Assembly (NCBI GenBank): GCA_938015435.1
Contig: CALLPN010000017.1
Span: 1-64,000, forward strand
DNA from: an uncultured Saprospiraceae bacterium
GTDB lineage: Bacteria; Bacteroidota; Bacteroidia; Chitinophagales; Saprospiraceae
DNA: 64,000 nt
Direction: 5' to 3'
Shown: in pieces, positions 17,267 to 26,816 of the stretch
Position numbering within the stretch: the stretch's first letter is position 1
Layout: every line of letters starts with the position of its first letter
The notes under the pieces: model-generated
What the model was told of the DNA's origin: nothing
Seen by the model: only the letters and a program-made list of their open reading frames with translations
The model's database searches: none
Position numbers and translations under genes: made by a program

Positions 17267-17830
17267 TTACCAACTTCCACTATGTGAAGTATCCATAGGT
17301 GTACCAGCTACATAATCTGCACATCCTTGGTAAGGTCCAGGAACAGGATTGTAGTTAAGAACTTTTGTCTGTCCTAGTTCGGATGTAAAAAATGCAGATA
17401 CCGTCAGTTCGCGTACTGTTTTGAAAAGCGTCTCATCACCTTTTTCTTCAGACAAGTTACCGATAATTTGATCCTGTACTTCTGGCTTTAGTTCGTAGAA
17501 GTTTTCTCCTTGTTCTTTTTTAACAGATTCACCAAATAGAATTAGTCCACTCATGATTTTATCTTGATCTTCCTTTTCCCAAAATCTGGAAATAGTTTGA
17601 TCGATAAAAATATGCACTCCGGCAGCCATTGCGCCAGGTGTATCAGTTTGAGGAATTATTCTTTCTGCGAAATGCATCACATTATTCAACTGATCCATAC
17701 TGAAAAACTCAGGCACGTAATCTATTTTTGGTTCAGCCTTACACCCATTCATTATAGCGGTAGATGTACCTATAGCCATTGTATATCCTAGTAGTAGGCT
17801 TGCGTTTTTTATTGCGTCTCTTCTTTTCAT
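17267..17830 (-). CDS. Gluconate 2-dehydrogenase subunit 3 family protein (Tat-exported small subunit)
   Basis: A 187-residue small subunit of a membrane or periplasmic FAD dehydrogenase. The N-terminus MKRRDAIKNASLLLGYTMA is a Tat signal. The body has the family words FAERIIPQTDTPGAMAAGV (about 55-75) and a following helical region ending near the C-terminal YQGCADYV. The large GMC subunit lies directly upstream with a gap of 102 bases and has no signal peptide of its own. The small subunit probably carries it through the Tat pore and acts as chaperone. Confidence 0.9.
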   Translation of the reverse strand: MKRRDAIKNASLLLGYTMAIGTSTAIMNGCKAEPKIDYVPEFFSMDQLNNVMHFAERIIPQTDTPGAMAAGVHIFIDQTISRFWEKEDQDKIMSGLILFGESVKKEQGENFYELKPEVQDQIIGNLSEEKGDETLFKTVRELTVSAFFTSELGQTKVLNYNPVPGPYQGCADYVAGTPMDTSHSGSW

Positions 17831-17932
17831 TGTTTAGTCAATTATTCTGGAACGATTATGAAACTTGACCGAGGGCAATATAAGGAATGCTTCAACGGTC
17901 ATACTAGTTTTGTTTAGCTCTTCAGGGGAAAA

Positions 17933-19636
17933 TTAGAGGTTTCCTTTTTTCAATTCATCAGCAGCATATTTGGCTGCTCTTGCTGTAAGGGCCATATAAG
18001 TAAGAGAAGGGTTTTGACATCCAGAGGAAGTCATTGCCGCGCCATCTGTTACGAATACATTTTTGGCCGCATGCACTTGATTCCATTTGTTGAGTACTGA
18101 TGTCACTGGATCTCTACCCATACGGGCAGTTCCCATTTCGTGGATGCCGTTTCCTGGATTTCCAGCTCTATCATAAGTACTCACATTTTTAAATCCTGCA
18201 GTTTCCATCATCTCAACAGCAGCAGACTGCATTTCGATTCTCATCTTCATCTCATTATCTTTAAACTCCGCATCAAATACTACAGTAGACATACCATGCA
18301 TATCTTTAAGGTCTTCGTTGAGATAGAGTTTATTTTCGTGATAAGGTAGACATTCACCAAAGGCCATGATTCCCATACTCCATTGTCCAGGAGTAGTTAA
18401 TTCTTCTTTGAATTTCGATCCAAAGTTAGCTTCACCTATATTTCTACTCCATCCACGACGGCCACCTCCACCTTGGTATCCAAATCCTCTTAGATAGTCT
18501 TTACGCTTAGTAGCGGCATTAAGGTTTTGAAATCTTGGAATATAGATTCCATTAGGACGGCCTCCTATATGTGTTTTATTTTTAAAATCGTCAGTCTCTC
18601 CACTAGCTCCAGCTTTGAAGTGATGATCCATAAGATTATGACCAAGCTCTCCACTGTCGTTACCAAACCCATTAGGGAATCGCTCTGATTTACTGCGCAG
18701 CATGATGGATGTTGTTCCTACACAAGAGGCATTGAGGAATACTATTTTGGCAAAAAACTCATGCGTCTTACCCGTTTCAGCGTCTATGACTCTTACACCT
18801 GATGCTTTTTGCGTCTTAGGGTTGTATACCACTTCGGATACTATACTGTGAGTCCTCATAGTCATATTTCCTGTAGCTTCTGCAGCTGGCAATGTAGAAG
18901 AGTTACTGCTGAAGTAAGCACCAAATGGACACCCCCGCATACAGCGATTTCGCGATTGACAAGAACCTCGAGTTCCAATTGGTTCTGTTAGATTCGCGGT
19001 CCTTCCGATCAATAGGTTACGTTCAGGATAATTTCCCTCGATACCAGATTTTAATTTTTTTTCTACACAATTAAGCTCCATCGGTTTTTGAAATTTTCCA
19101 TCAGGCAAATGTGGTAAGCCCGCATTTTCTCCACTCACACCAATGAAGGTTTCAACCTTATCATACCAAGGAGATAGGTCCGCATATCTTATAGGCCAGT
19201 CTACAGCGATACCTTCTTTAGCATTGGCTGTAAAGTCAAGATCACTTAATCTATAACTTTGGCGACCCCACATTAGAGATCTTCCTCCTACATGATATCC
19301 TCTGATCCAATCAAAAGGTTTCTTTTCGGTATATGGATGTTCGGTATCTTTTGGCCACCAATGTTTAGTCGATTCGTGGATAGTGTATCCGGTTCTATTT
19401 TGCTTGGGATAGTCCTTCATTTCTTCAGGGGTGATTAGTCCTCCATTGGGCATCTCCCAAGGATCTAAATTCGCAGTAGGGTAGTCACCATGTTTTACCA
19501 TTCTTCCTCTCTCAAGCACTAGTACTTTGAGTCCCAGTTCAGTAAGTTCTTTGGCCGCCCATCCTCCACTAATTCCAGTTCCTACGACTATAGCGTCATA
19601 CGTGACTTCATCTTTCCCATTGGTATTGAAATACAT
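17933..19636 (-). CDS. GMC family FAD dehydrogenase, large subunit with probable 3Fe-4S motif
   Basis: A 567-residue enzyme read from the ATG at 19636 (the track's TTG adds eight residues). It has the Rossmann FAD motif VVGTGISGGWAAKEL (about 17-31), HVGGRSLMWGRQSYRL (about 115-130), and the C-terminal GMC block with HEMGTARMGRDP and NPSLTYMALTA. Cys226, Cys232 and Cys236 (CQSRNRCMRGCPFGA) have the C-x5-C-x3-C spacing of the 3Fe-4S site in FAD glucose dehydrogenases. Likely a sugar dehydrogenase of the glucoside 3-dehydrogenase type, forming keto-sugars; the substrate is not known. No cytochrome gene lies beside it. Confidence 0.9.
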   Translation of the reverse strand: MYFNTNGKDEVTYDAIVVGTGISGGWAAKELTELGLKVLVLERGRMVKHGDYPTANLDPWEMPNGGLITPEEMKDYPKQNRTGYTIHESTKHWWPKDTEHPYTEKKPFDWIRGYHVGGRSLMWGRQSYRLSDLDFTANAKEGIAVDWPIRYADLSPWYDKVETFIGVSGENAGLPHLPDGKFQKPMELNCVEKKLKSGIEGNYPERNLLIGRTANLTEPIGTRGSCQSRNRCMRGCPFGAYFSSNSSTLPAAEATGNMTMRTHSIVSEVVYNPKTQKASGVRVIDAETGKTHEFFAKIVFLNASCVGTTSIMLRSKSERFPNGFGNDSGELGHNLMDHHFKAGASGETDDFKNKTHIGGRPNGIYIPRFQNLNAATKRKDYLRGFGYQGGGGRRGWSRNIGEANFGSKFKEELTTPGQWSMGIMAFGECLPYHENKLYLNEDLKDMHGMSTVVFDAEFKDNEMKMRIEMQSAAVEMMETAGFKNVSTYDRAGNPGNGIHEMGTARMGRDPVTSVLNKWNQVHAAKNVFVTDGAAMTSSGCQNPSLTYMALTARAAKYAADELKKGNL

Positions 19637-19840
19637 GTTTCGTTTTTTCGAGGCTAGCAATTTATTTTCTGCAGAGTATTATGTTGTCTTTCTCAAATTA
19701 CTTACTCACGTGCCAATTAATATTTTGTCTGATTCAGTAAGTTTTACTCCGACAGTAATATAGGCAAACCTTACCTATTATTGAAAACGCTCAATAATAT
19801 GAATACAATACGAAATGTTATAATTGAAGATGTATGAAAA

Positions 19841-20719
19841 TTATACATCACAAATCATTACACCCTCTTTGAGAGAAGCAATAGGATCTTGTCTTGTAGG
19901 GATAAATTCTTGAGCCACAAATCCAGTATAACCAGTATCTACAATCGCTTTGATAATCGCCTTGTAATTGAGCTCTTGAGTCTCATTGATTTCATTACGT
20001 CCAGGCACTCCTCCAGTATGGTAGTGTGATATATATTGGTAGTTGTCTTTGATGGTTCGTATTACATCACCTTCCATGATTTGCATATGATAAATGTCAT
20101 AGAGTAGCGAGAAACTTTCAGAGCCAAGTTTTTCACAAAGCTCAACTCCCCACGAAGTATGATCGCACATATAATCAGCATGATCCACCTTGCTATTGAG
20201 TAATTCCATTACAAGTTTGACATTATATCTTTCAGCTAATTTGACAATTTTATCTAGTCCAGTGGCACAGTTTTCTAGTCCGGTGGAATCATCCAGACCA
20301 TTACGATTACCCGAAAAGCAAATGATTTGATTGATGCCTTTGTCTGCTGCTCTAGGTATCAGGTTTTCATATTCGCTGTATAACTGATCGTGATACTTTG
20401 GATTATTAAATCCATCAGGAATATGTAATTTACTTCCGTTGCTAATCGCACAAGTAAGCCCATATCTAGTAACCGTATCCCATTCTTTGGGATCAAGTAA
20501 TTCTATAGATTTTAATCCTAATTCTTGACCGCTTTCACATAGCTGCTCTAGAGGTATACCAGAGTAACACCATCTGCATGCAGAGTGATTCACTTTATGG
20601 TTGAGGGGATTGTTTTTTGCAAATAAATTTCTACCTACAATCTCTTTTTTAGTTCCACATCCTATAACAATTGCAGAGCCTGCTAACGCTGTTGCTTTTA
20701 AGAGATTACGCCTTTTCAT
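19841..20719 (-). CDS. Exported hydroxypyruvate isomerase-like TIM barrel protein
   Basis: A 292-residue xylose isomerase-like protein of the Hyi type. It begins with MKRRNLLKATALAGSAIVIGC, a Tat-like signal plus lipobox, so it should act outside the cytoplasm, unlike bacterial Hyi. Metal ligands appear in LVMELLNS (Glu), LLYDIYHMQ (Asp, His) and FVAQEFIP (Glu). The neighbourhood (GMC dehydrogenase, small subunit, second TIM barrel) suggests a keto-sugar rather than hydroxypyruvate as substrate. Its start overlaps the end of the AlkB-type gene by 14 bases, a sign of translational coupling. Confidence 0.85.
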   Translation of the reverse strand: MKRRNLLKATALAGSAIVIGCGTKKEIVGRNLFAKNNPLNHKVNHSACRWCYSGIPLEQLCESGQELGLKSIELLDPKEWDTVTRYGLTCAISNGSKLHIPDGFNNPKYHDQLYSEYENLIPRAADKGINQIICFSGNRNGLDDSTGLENCATGLDKIVKLAERYNVKLVMELLNSKVDHADYMCDHTSWGVELCEKLGSESFSLLYDIYHMQIMEGDVIRTIKDNYQYISHYHTGGVPGRNEINETQELNYKAIIKAIVDTGYTGFVAQEFIPTRQDPIASLKEGVMICDV

Positions 20720-21770
20720 TCGCTAATAGTTTTGTGTAGTGATCCAGTTTTTTATTCATAACGGCAAACCAGATTGGAGGAAATAGCGCCATAAGCATAG
20801 ATGCGGGATAACCTAGAGGTAACTGCGGGCTATTGTCATGATGATCGAGGACTTGATATTTTTTATTGGCTAAGTAATGATGATCAGAATGACGTGTAAG
20901 TTCGTACAGCATTATGCGACCCAATTCGTGATTACTATTCCATGAGTGCCATGGCATTACTCGTTCATATCTACCGTTAGGTTTTATTTTACGCATAAGA
21001 CCGTAATGCTCTATGTAATTAATAGTCTCCAGTAATAGAAATGAAACGACGGCTATAGCTATTGCAGCGCCTAATGCCTTAAGCCCAAATATTAAAAGTA
21101 CAATCACTAAATAAGTGGTTTGCACTAAAGTGAAATGTACCATTTGGTTATTAATTATCTTCTCAATACTACTGTTGTTTTTGAGACGTTTTGCCTCTAG
21201 TAGCCATGCATCTACATAACACATAGAAGTAGATCTAATCCAAAACGAATAGAGATTTTCTCCTTTTCGACTGGTCGCAGGATCTTTGGGTGTAGCGACA
21301 TGCAAATGGTGACCTCGGTTATGTTCTATGTAGAAGTGCATATAAAGACAAGGCATGAGTAATGCTTGTGCGGCTATCTTATGTAATTTGGGTGATTTAT
21401 GTCCTAGCTCGTGTGCTACGTTTATACCACATGCACCTAGTACAATTCCTACGCTTAGATACAATCCAACCATTTCGACAATGGAGATGTAGCTATTCTG
21501 AACAGTGTAAAACAGATAGGTAGCCAAAGCAAGTATGATTGGCATATTGAGGAAAAGTAATACATCAAATATCCATTGCGAGGATTTTTTGATGGCAACT
21601 TCTTTATCGAAATTATCCTTTGAAATTGGCACTAACTGCTCAATGATAGGTAACATTAAAAACGCAACAATGAGAGTAGTATAAGACCAAAATCCTTGAT
21701 AATAAACTGATATAAAACCGCTCAAAGGAATAATATAAGCAAGTAGATATTTGAGTTCCGATATTTTCAT
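20706..21770 (-). CDS. AlkB-type alkane 1-monooxygenase / fatty acid desaturase family
   Basis: A 354-residue integral membrane di-iron enzyme. About six membrane segments surround the His motifs of the AlkB family: HELGHK (about 121-126), EHNRGHHLHV (about 149-158), NYIEHYG and the C-terminal LTRHSDHHYLANKKYQVL (about 290-308). AlkB hydroxylates the terminal carbon of alkanes with electrons from rubredoxin; no rubredoxin gene is visible in the window. AlkB-like proteins may also act on other lipids. It is first in a minus-strand unit and overlaps the Hyi-like gene by 14 bases, an unexpected pairing. Confidence 0.9.
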   Translation of the reverse strand: MKISELKYLLAYIIPLSGFISVYYQGFWSYTTLIVAFLMLPIIEQLVPISKDNFDKEVAIKKSSQWIFDVLLFLNMPIILALATYLFYTVQNSYISIVEMVGLYLSVGIVLGACGINVAHELGHKSPKLHKIAAQALLMPCLYMHFYIEHNRGHHLHVATPKDPATSRKGENLYSFWIRSTSMCYVDAWLLEAKRLKNNSSIEKIINNQMVHFTLVQTTYLVIVLLIFGLKALGAAIAIAVVSFLLLETINYIEHYGLMRKIKPNGRYERVMPWHSWNSNHELGRIMLYELTRHSDHHYLANKKYQVLDHHDNSPQLPLGYPASMLMALFPPIWFAVMNKKLDHYTKLLANEKA

Positions 21771-22210
21771 TAAAATTGAATTATACAGTTAGAATAATTA
21801 TTGTCGTATTAGTAAAGTAGAGCAAGCTGATTTATATCAAGGCAAAAAACATAGGCGTAACCTTAGTCACGACGAGGCTTTTTAACGAAGAGGTAAATTA
21901 ACTAGGTCGTATTTTATGTGGCATTAAGTGATCTATGCTGTATGAAATACCAATATATGTAATCATCAGTGATTTATATGCGTAATCTATACTCTAAGTT
22001 CAGAAAATGACTCTTGTAAGGTGTAATCCGATAATTCAAGTCGAGTTCGTATAACTCGATATCTTGGAATGCGATATGTATTAAGATGAAAAAATAACTC
22101 TCCCGCTTTCAGAAGAGTCGTTTTGCAATTGTCCATTAATAAAATTATGAATTAGTCATTGTTAGTTACTTATTTTTCACTTCTACATATTTTTGTGTGC
22201 TATTATAAAG
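21771..22210. other. Gene-free region upstream of the dispersed repeat
   Basis: About 440 bp without a credible gene. It contains a weak hairpin ACTCT-loop-AGAGT at about 22090-22115 that on the minus strand is followed by TATTTTTT and could stop a minus-strand transcript from the repeat. TTGTGTGCTATTATAAAGTG at 22193-22212 matches the opposite strand of sequence at 56057-56076 beside the second repeat copy (19 of 20 positions). Confidence 0.4.
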
Positions 22211-22441
22211 TGTTCTACTTCAATAGGTTAATGTGTTGAGAGTCATAGTTAGCTACGCAACATAGACATCTAGGAGGGCTGGTGACAAAACACGCGAAGC
22301 GATTGGGTTTGTCTAGGATTTTTGTCTCTTTTTTTCCAATGCAAAAAGAGAACCGTCGGTAGACACATAACGTATGAAAGTATTAATCAAATAATCAATA
22401 GGAAAACTTTTTCTGATGAGTAGGTATCTTTACAATTCAAT
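22211..22441 (+). repeat. Dispersed non-coding repeat, copy 1
   Basis: About 230 bp that recur in the same orientation at 56091-56325 with roughly 92% identity by eye. The core includes TAGACATCTA, GGGCTGGTGACAAAACACG, a hairpin CTCTTTTT...AAAAAGAG and GTCGGTAGACACATAACGTA. Single-base differences in the T runs (7 versus 8 and 5 versus 6) shift all frames between copies, so it is unlikely to encode a protein. The right end has TATCTTTA, similar to a -7 box. It may be a MITE-like element or a repeated small-RNA locus. Confidence 0.85.
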
Positions 22442-22582
22442 AATGTCTTTACAGTTAAATTACATTATTTTATAATATGAATCAACGCAATCAATATTAA
22501 CACACTTTTAGATAGATGCTTATGTCATTAGCTTTCATGTAATGTTGGATTATTATATTGGATATCCTTATCATTGCAACTG

Positions 22583-24091
22583 ATGAATGATCATAACACA
22601 TATGCGATATCTGGAGGACATGCATATACAATAAAAGCAGCTAAGCAAATACTGAATAGCGGAGGTAATGCAATTGATGCCGCTATAGCAGCTTATTGGA
22701 TGTGTATGGTTGCGGAGCCCTTTATGGCTTCTGCAGGTGCTGGTGGATTTGCTATGATTAGGGAACCGGATGGTAATATGGTATCTATGGATTTCTTTTG
22801 TCAGACGCCCAAGTCAAAAATGAAACCGGAGCATTCTGATCTATTTCCCATTACAGTCGACTTTGGTACCACTACGGAAAAGTTCTATGTAGGTATGGCA
22901 TCTGTCGCTGTGCCTGGGGCAATAGCAGCACTTTGGGAGATGCATCGTAAGTGGGCGACCATACCGATGAGAGAACTGATCCAACCTGCAATCGAAGCCA
23001 CTAAAGAAGGAATCCCCTTAGAGGAGTTTCAAGCCTATGAATGTCAATTGTTAAAGTGCATCTACGAATTAGATCCAAGGGGAAAAGAAATATTCCTCAA
23101 GACTGATGGCCAACGAAAGCAATTTGGCGAGCGGATATCTATGGATCATTTTCCTGACTTCGCAGAAACAATGGCTATCGAAGGAGCAGATCTTTTTTAC
23201 AAAGGAGAGATCGCGAGTACAGTGGTGCAGCTCTGTAAGGAGAAAGGTGGAAACTTATCCATGAATGACCTTGAATCTTATCAACTAGGCATCACAAAAC
23301 CATTTTCCTTTTCTTGGAATGAAAAAATGGTACATAGTAACCCATTTCCAAGTGTAGGAGCTATGATCCAAGCGGCTATACTCAAAGGATTAGAAAACAA
23401 GAAAGATATCCGGCCAAGCAGCAAAGGACATTTTGACCTTATTAGTAGTATTTCACGTAAAGTGTTTGACATCAAAGATGATCTATCGCTTCTCACAAGA
23501 TACTTAAGTGAATTAGGGGTAAAGTCAAGCTTCCAAAATCATGGTTCACATAAGTGGGGTGGAACCTCTCACTTCAATATCGTAGACAAAAACGGTTTAG
23601 CGATTTCTCTAAGTACTTCGATAGGCGAGGGTAGCGGAACATTCATTCCGGGTACGGATATGCAGCTTAATAATATGCTTGGCGAACTAGCTCTTTTACC
23701 CAATGGGATTCATAGCTGGGATATCGATGTACGATTACAATCTATGATGTGTCCTACGATGGTCACGGACGACCAAAACAACTTACTAATGCAGATTGGC
23801 TCTGGCGGTGCAGGAAGAATCCCTTTTGCCATGGCTCAGACAATCTACAATCATTTTGAGCTAGGAATGAATCTTGAAGATTCAGTTTCTTTTCCAAGAG
23901 TCATCTACGACGGAAACTTGTATCAAATAGAGCAAGGCTATCAAGATATATCTAGTGAGATAGAACATAAGATATGGGATACTTCATCCTTGTATTTTGG
24001 AGGTACACATGCTGTAGTGCAGCAAGATCGAAGATATCAAGCAGTTGGTGATCCTCGTAGATATGGTAAAGCCTCCGTAAAGACCGATTAG
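22583..24091 (+). CDS. Gamma-glutamyltransferase family protein
   Basis: A 502-residue N-terminal-nucleophile hydrolase, read from the ATG at 22583 (the track starts at TTG 22574). Family members cut themselves at a conserved Thr, which then becomes the catalytic residue that moves or hydrolyses gamma-glutamyl groups. Here the site is GGTSHFNIVD with Thr at about residue 328, followed by GTFIPGTDMQLNNMLGE and later GSGGAGRIPFAM. The N-terminal subunit has GGNAIDAAIAA and the variant SAGAGGFAMI. There is no signal peptide, unlike many glutathione-cleaving members, so it may be cytoplasmic and act on another substrate. Confidence 0.87.
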   Translation: MNDHNTYAISGGHAYTIKAAKQILNSGGNAIDAAIAAYWMCMVAEPFMASAGAGGFAMIREPDGNMVSMDFFCQTPKSKMKPEHSDLFPITVDFGTTTEKFYVGMASVAVPGAIAALWEMHRKWATIPMRELIQPAIEATKEGIPLEEFQAYECQLLKCIYELDPRGKEIFLKTDGQRKQFGERISMDHFPDFAETMAIEGADLFYKGEIASTVVQLCKEKGGNLSMNDLESYQLGITKPFSFSWNEKMVHSNPFPSVGAMIQAAILKGLENKKDIRPSSKGHFDLISSISRKVFDIKDDLSLLTRYLSELGVKSSFQNHGSHKWGGTSHFNIVDKNGLAISLSTSIGEGSGTFIPGTDMQLNNMLGELALLPNGIHSWDIDVRLQSMMCPTMVTDDQNNLLMQIGSGGAGRIPFAMAQTIYNHFELGMNLEDSVSFPRVIYDGNLYQIEQGYQDISSEIEHKIWDTSSLYFGGTHAVVQQDRRYQAVGDPRRYGKASVKTD

Positions 24092-24106
24092 ACCGCACTT
24101 GTTACC

Positions 24107-24135
24107 TTGAATGTCAGGTCAATCCATTACTTTTG
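24107..24135 (+). promoter_or_regulatory. Putative promoter for nhaB
   Basis: TTGA at 24107 and TACTTTTG at 24128-24135 with an 18-base spacer match the Bacteroidota TTG / TAnnTTTG layout. The nhaB ATG is about 80 bases downstream. Confidence 0.45.
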
Positions 24136-24216
24136 CATCGATTTTTAAAGTGATAGCCGTTTAATAATTCAGATCGGCTTTCTCATCATTAACAAAACGC
24201 GTAATCGCTCTTCAAT

Positions 24217-25713
24217 ATGTTTGATGCTTTTTTAGGTAATAGCCCAAGGTGGTACAAGTTGACAATGATTGGTTTTCTTTTGTTCAACATCGTCTCTTAT
24301 TTCGTTTTAGGTCCTGCCATTACAGCTTGGCTTTTCATTGGTGAATTTATATTCACACTAGCTATGGCACTAAAATGTTACCCTCTTCAGTCAGGAGGTA
24401 TATTAGCTATAGAAGCTTTGTTTCTTGGACTTACGACACCTAAGCATGCATACCAAGAGGTTGTGGCTAATTTAGAAGTGATCCTGCTGTTAGTATTCAT
24501 GGTAGCAGGTATCTACTTCATGAAGCCTTTACTGATGTATATATTCAGCAAAGTATTTACAAAAGTTAAATCGAAAACGGCTTTATCATTATTATTTGTT
24601 TTCCTTTCCGCGGTATTATCAGCATTCTTAGATGCGCTTACAGTGACAGCAGTATTGATATCTGTGACAGTTGGATTTTACGGTGTTTATCATAAAATAC
24701 AGTCAGGATCATCTGATCTAGATAATAGTGGAACGTTGGATCGTAAGCAATTGGGTGGAGATACATTAAGACAATTTCAAGGTTTTCTCCGTAGTCTTAT
24801 TATGCATGGTGTTGTAGGTACGGCCTTAGGTGGAGTATGTACAATAGTAGGAGAACCACAAAATTTATTGATTGGTGAGAAGATGGGTTGGGATTTTATC
24901 GAATTCTTTTTCAGAATGGCGCCAGTAACGATGCCAGTGTTTGCTGCGGGTATGTTGACTACTATATTATTAGAAAAAACAAAGTCATTTGGATATGGCG
25001 ATCAGCTGCCAGAAGAAGCAAGAAACATCATCGAAGCATATACTGAAGAAGCAGATACTAAAAGGACAAAAAGACAGAAATACGAATTATTAGTACAAGG
25101 TGTGGCCGCAATTCTGTTGATTGCAGGATTGGCATTACATATAGCACCTGTTGGATTTATTGGTCTTGGGCTGATTATTTTCCAGACAGCATTCATGGGT
25201 ATCACAGACGAACATTCATTAGGAAAGTCGTTCGAAGAAGCATTGCCCTTTACAGGATTAATAGTGGTGTTTTTCGTAATCGTAGCCATGATTCACGACC
25301 AGCACTTATTTGCGCCTATTATTGAGTATGCATTTTCATTGGCTCCAGCAGACCAACCGAAGTTTTTCTACTTGGCATCTGGTGTACTTTCTATGATCAG
25401 TGATAATGTATTCGTAGCCACTGTATTTATCGGAGAGATCGCAGGATCATTTGGAGAAACAGTAGTGGCAGGTTCAGCATCGTTTGATCCAGCACAAAGA
25501 GAATTATATGAAAGCTTAGCAGTAGCAGTAAATACGGGAACTAACCTACCAAGTGTTGCCACTCCAAATGGACAAGCAGCTTTCCTATTTTTATTGACAT
25601 CAGCAATCGCTCCATTGATCCATCTCAGTTATATGAAGATGGTGAAGATGGCAATACCTTATACTATCGTATTAGGTGTATTAGGATTCATTGGTATCGT
25701 ATACTTTCTCTAG
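24217..25713 (+). CDS. nhaB: Na+/H+ antiporter NhaB
   Basis: A 498-residue membrane antiporter with about twelve segments, which exports sodium in exchange for protons. Characteristic stretches are FLGNSPRWYKLTMIGFL at the start, SAFLDALTVTAVLISVTVGF (about 131-150), GTALGGVCTIVGEPQNLLIG (about 203-222) and SMISDNVFVATVFIGEI (about 391-407). The length agrees with the E. coli protein. It stands ahead of dusB with a 70-base gap. With NhaC further on, it gives the cell two sodium exporters of different families. Confidence 0.95.
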   Translation: MFDAFLGNSPRWYKLTMIGFLLFNIVSYFVLGPAITAWLFIGEFIFTLAMALKCYPLQSGGILAIEALFLGLTTPKHAYQEVVANLEVILLLVFMVAGIYFMKPLLMYIFSKVFTKVKSKTALSLLFVFLSAVLSAFLDALTVTAVLISVTVGFYGVYHKIQSGSSDLDNSGTLDRKQLGGDTLRQFQGFLRSLIMHGVVGTALGGVCTIVGEPQNLLIGEKMGWDFIEFFFRMAPVTMPVFAAGMLTTILLEKTKSFGYGDQLPEEARNIIEAYTEEADTKRTKRQKYELLVQGVAAILLIAGLALHIAPVGFIGLGLIIFQTAFMGITDEHSLGKSFEEALPFTGLIVVFFVIVAMIHDQHLFAPIIEYAFSLAPADQPKFFYLASGVLSMISDNVFVATVFIGEIAGSFGETVVAGSASFDPAQRELYESLAVAVNTGTNLPSVATPNGQAAFLFLLTSAIAPLIHLSYMKMVKMAIPYTIVLGVLGFIGIVYFL

Positions 25714-25783
25714 TGATTACTAGTCGCTATTAAACTATTGATAGTATTCAGTAGTTAAATTATCACGACTTAGAAATATAATA

Positions 25784-26788
25784 ATGGCAAAAATAGCTAA
25801 CGTAGATCTTGGTGATTTTCCACTCTTACTAGCTCCAATGGAGGATGTAAGTGACCCACCATTCAGAGCATTGTGCAAAGAGCAAGGCTGTGATATGATG
25901 TATACTGAATTTATCAGTGTAGAAGGCCTGATTCGTGATGCTAATAAGAGTATAGCCAAGTTGGATATATACGACGAAGAGCGTCCGATTGGCATTCAGA
26001 TATTTGGTGCAGAGATCGATTCTATGCGTAGAGCAGCAGAGATCGTTGAAGAAGCTAAACCAGAAGTGCTAGATATCAATTTTGGTTGTCCAGTAAAGAA
26101 AGTCGTTTGTAAGATGGCTGGAGCAGGAATCCTCCAAGATATCGATCGTATGGTAAATCTTACCAAAGAAATAGTAGATGCAACCAACCTTCCTGTTACC
26201 GTAAAAACAAGACTGGGTTGGGATGACAACACGATACGTATAGAAGAAGTCGCTGAAAGACTGCAAGATGTAGGAATCAAGGCTTTATCAATACACGGAC
26301 GTACTCGTAAGCAGATGTACAAGGGCGAAGCGGATTGGACTCGCATCGGTAATATCAAGGACAACCCACGTATTCATATTCCTATCTTTGGGAATGGAGA
26401 CATTAATAGTCCACAAAAAGCAGTAGAATATAAGAATAAATACGGTGTTGATGGCATCATGATCGGCAGAGCTAGTATTGGTTACCCATGGATATTCCGC
26501 GAGATCAAGCATTATATCGCTACCGGTGAAATAATGGATTCACCTAGCGTTGCTGAGCGTGTAGATGCTGCAAGACGTCACCTCAATCATAGTATAGAAT
26601 GGAAAGGCGTACGAATAGGCATCAATGAGATGAAAAGGCATTATACCAACTATTTCCGTGGATTTAGAGACATCAAAACCTTTAGAACTAGATTGGTGAT
26701 GGAAAGCGATCCGGCTAACATTCACGGTATCCTAGATGAGATTATGGAAGTATACGATGATAGACCAGAAATGGTGATGTCTCGCTAA
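25784..26788 (+). CDS. dusB: tRNA dihydrouridine synthase DusB
   Basis: A 334-residue flavoenzyme that reduces uridine to dihydrouridine in the D loop of tRNAs. The TIM barrel carries the FMN-binding and catalytic motifs: LLAPMEDVSDPPFR (about 16-29), INFGCPVKKVVCKMAGAGIL with the catalytic Cys (about 99-118), VTVKTRLGWD (about 139-148), SIHGRTRKQMYKGEADW and IFGNGDI. The C-terminal helical domain is complete. The length is normal for DusB. The gene is followed by a repeat-rich spacer and then nhaC. Confidence 0.95.
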   Translation: MAKIANVDLGDFPLLLAPMEDVSDPPFRALCKEQGCDMMYTEFISVEGLIRDANKSIAKLDIYDEERPIGIQIFGAEIDSMRRAAEIVEEAKPEVLDINFGCPVKKVVCKMAGAGILQDIDRMVNLTKEIVDATNLPVTVKTRLGWDDNTIRIEEVAERLQDVGIKALSIHGRTRKQMYKGEADWTRIGNIKDNPRIHIPIFGNGDINSPQKAVEYKNKYGVDGIMIGRASIGYPWIFREIKHYIATGEIMDSPSVAERVDAARRHLNHSIEWKGVRIGINEMKRHYTNYFRGFRDIKTFRTRLVMESDPANIHGILDEIMEVYDDRPEMVMSR

Positions 26789-26816
26789 TCCAATTTTACT
26801 TTATAAGATAGTACCC

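Noticed and set aside
17933-19660. ORFs on the plus strand opposite the GMC gene (for example 18140-18349, 18809-18991)
   Set aside because: Short frames opposite a well-supported gene with intact motifs.
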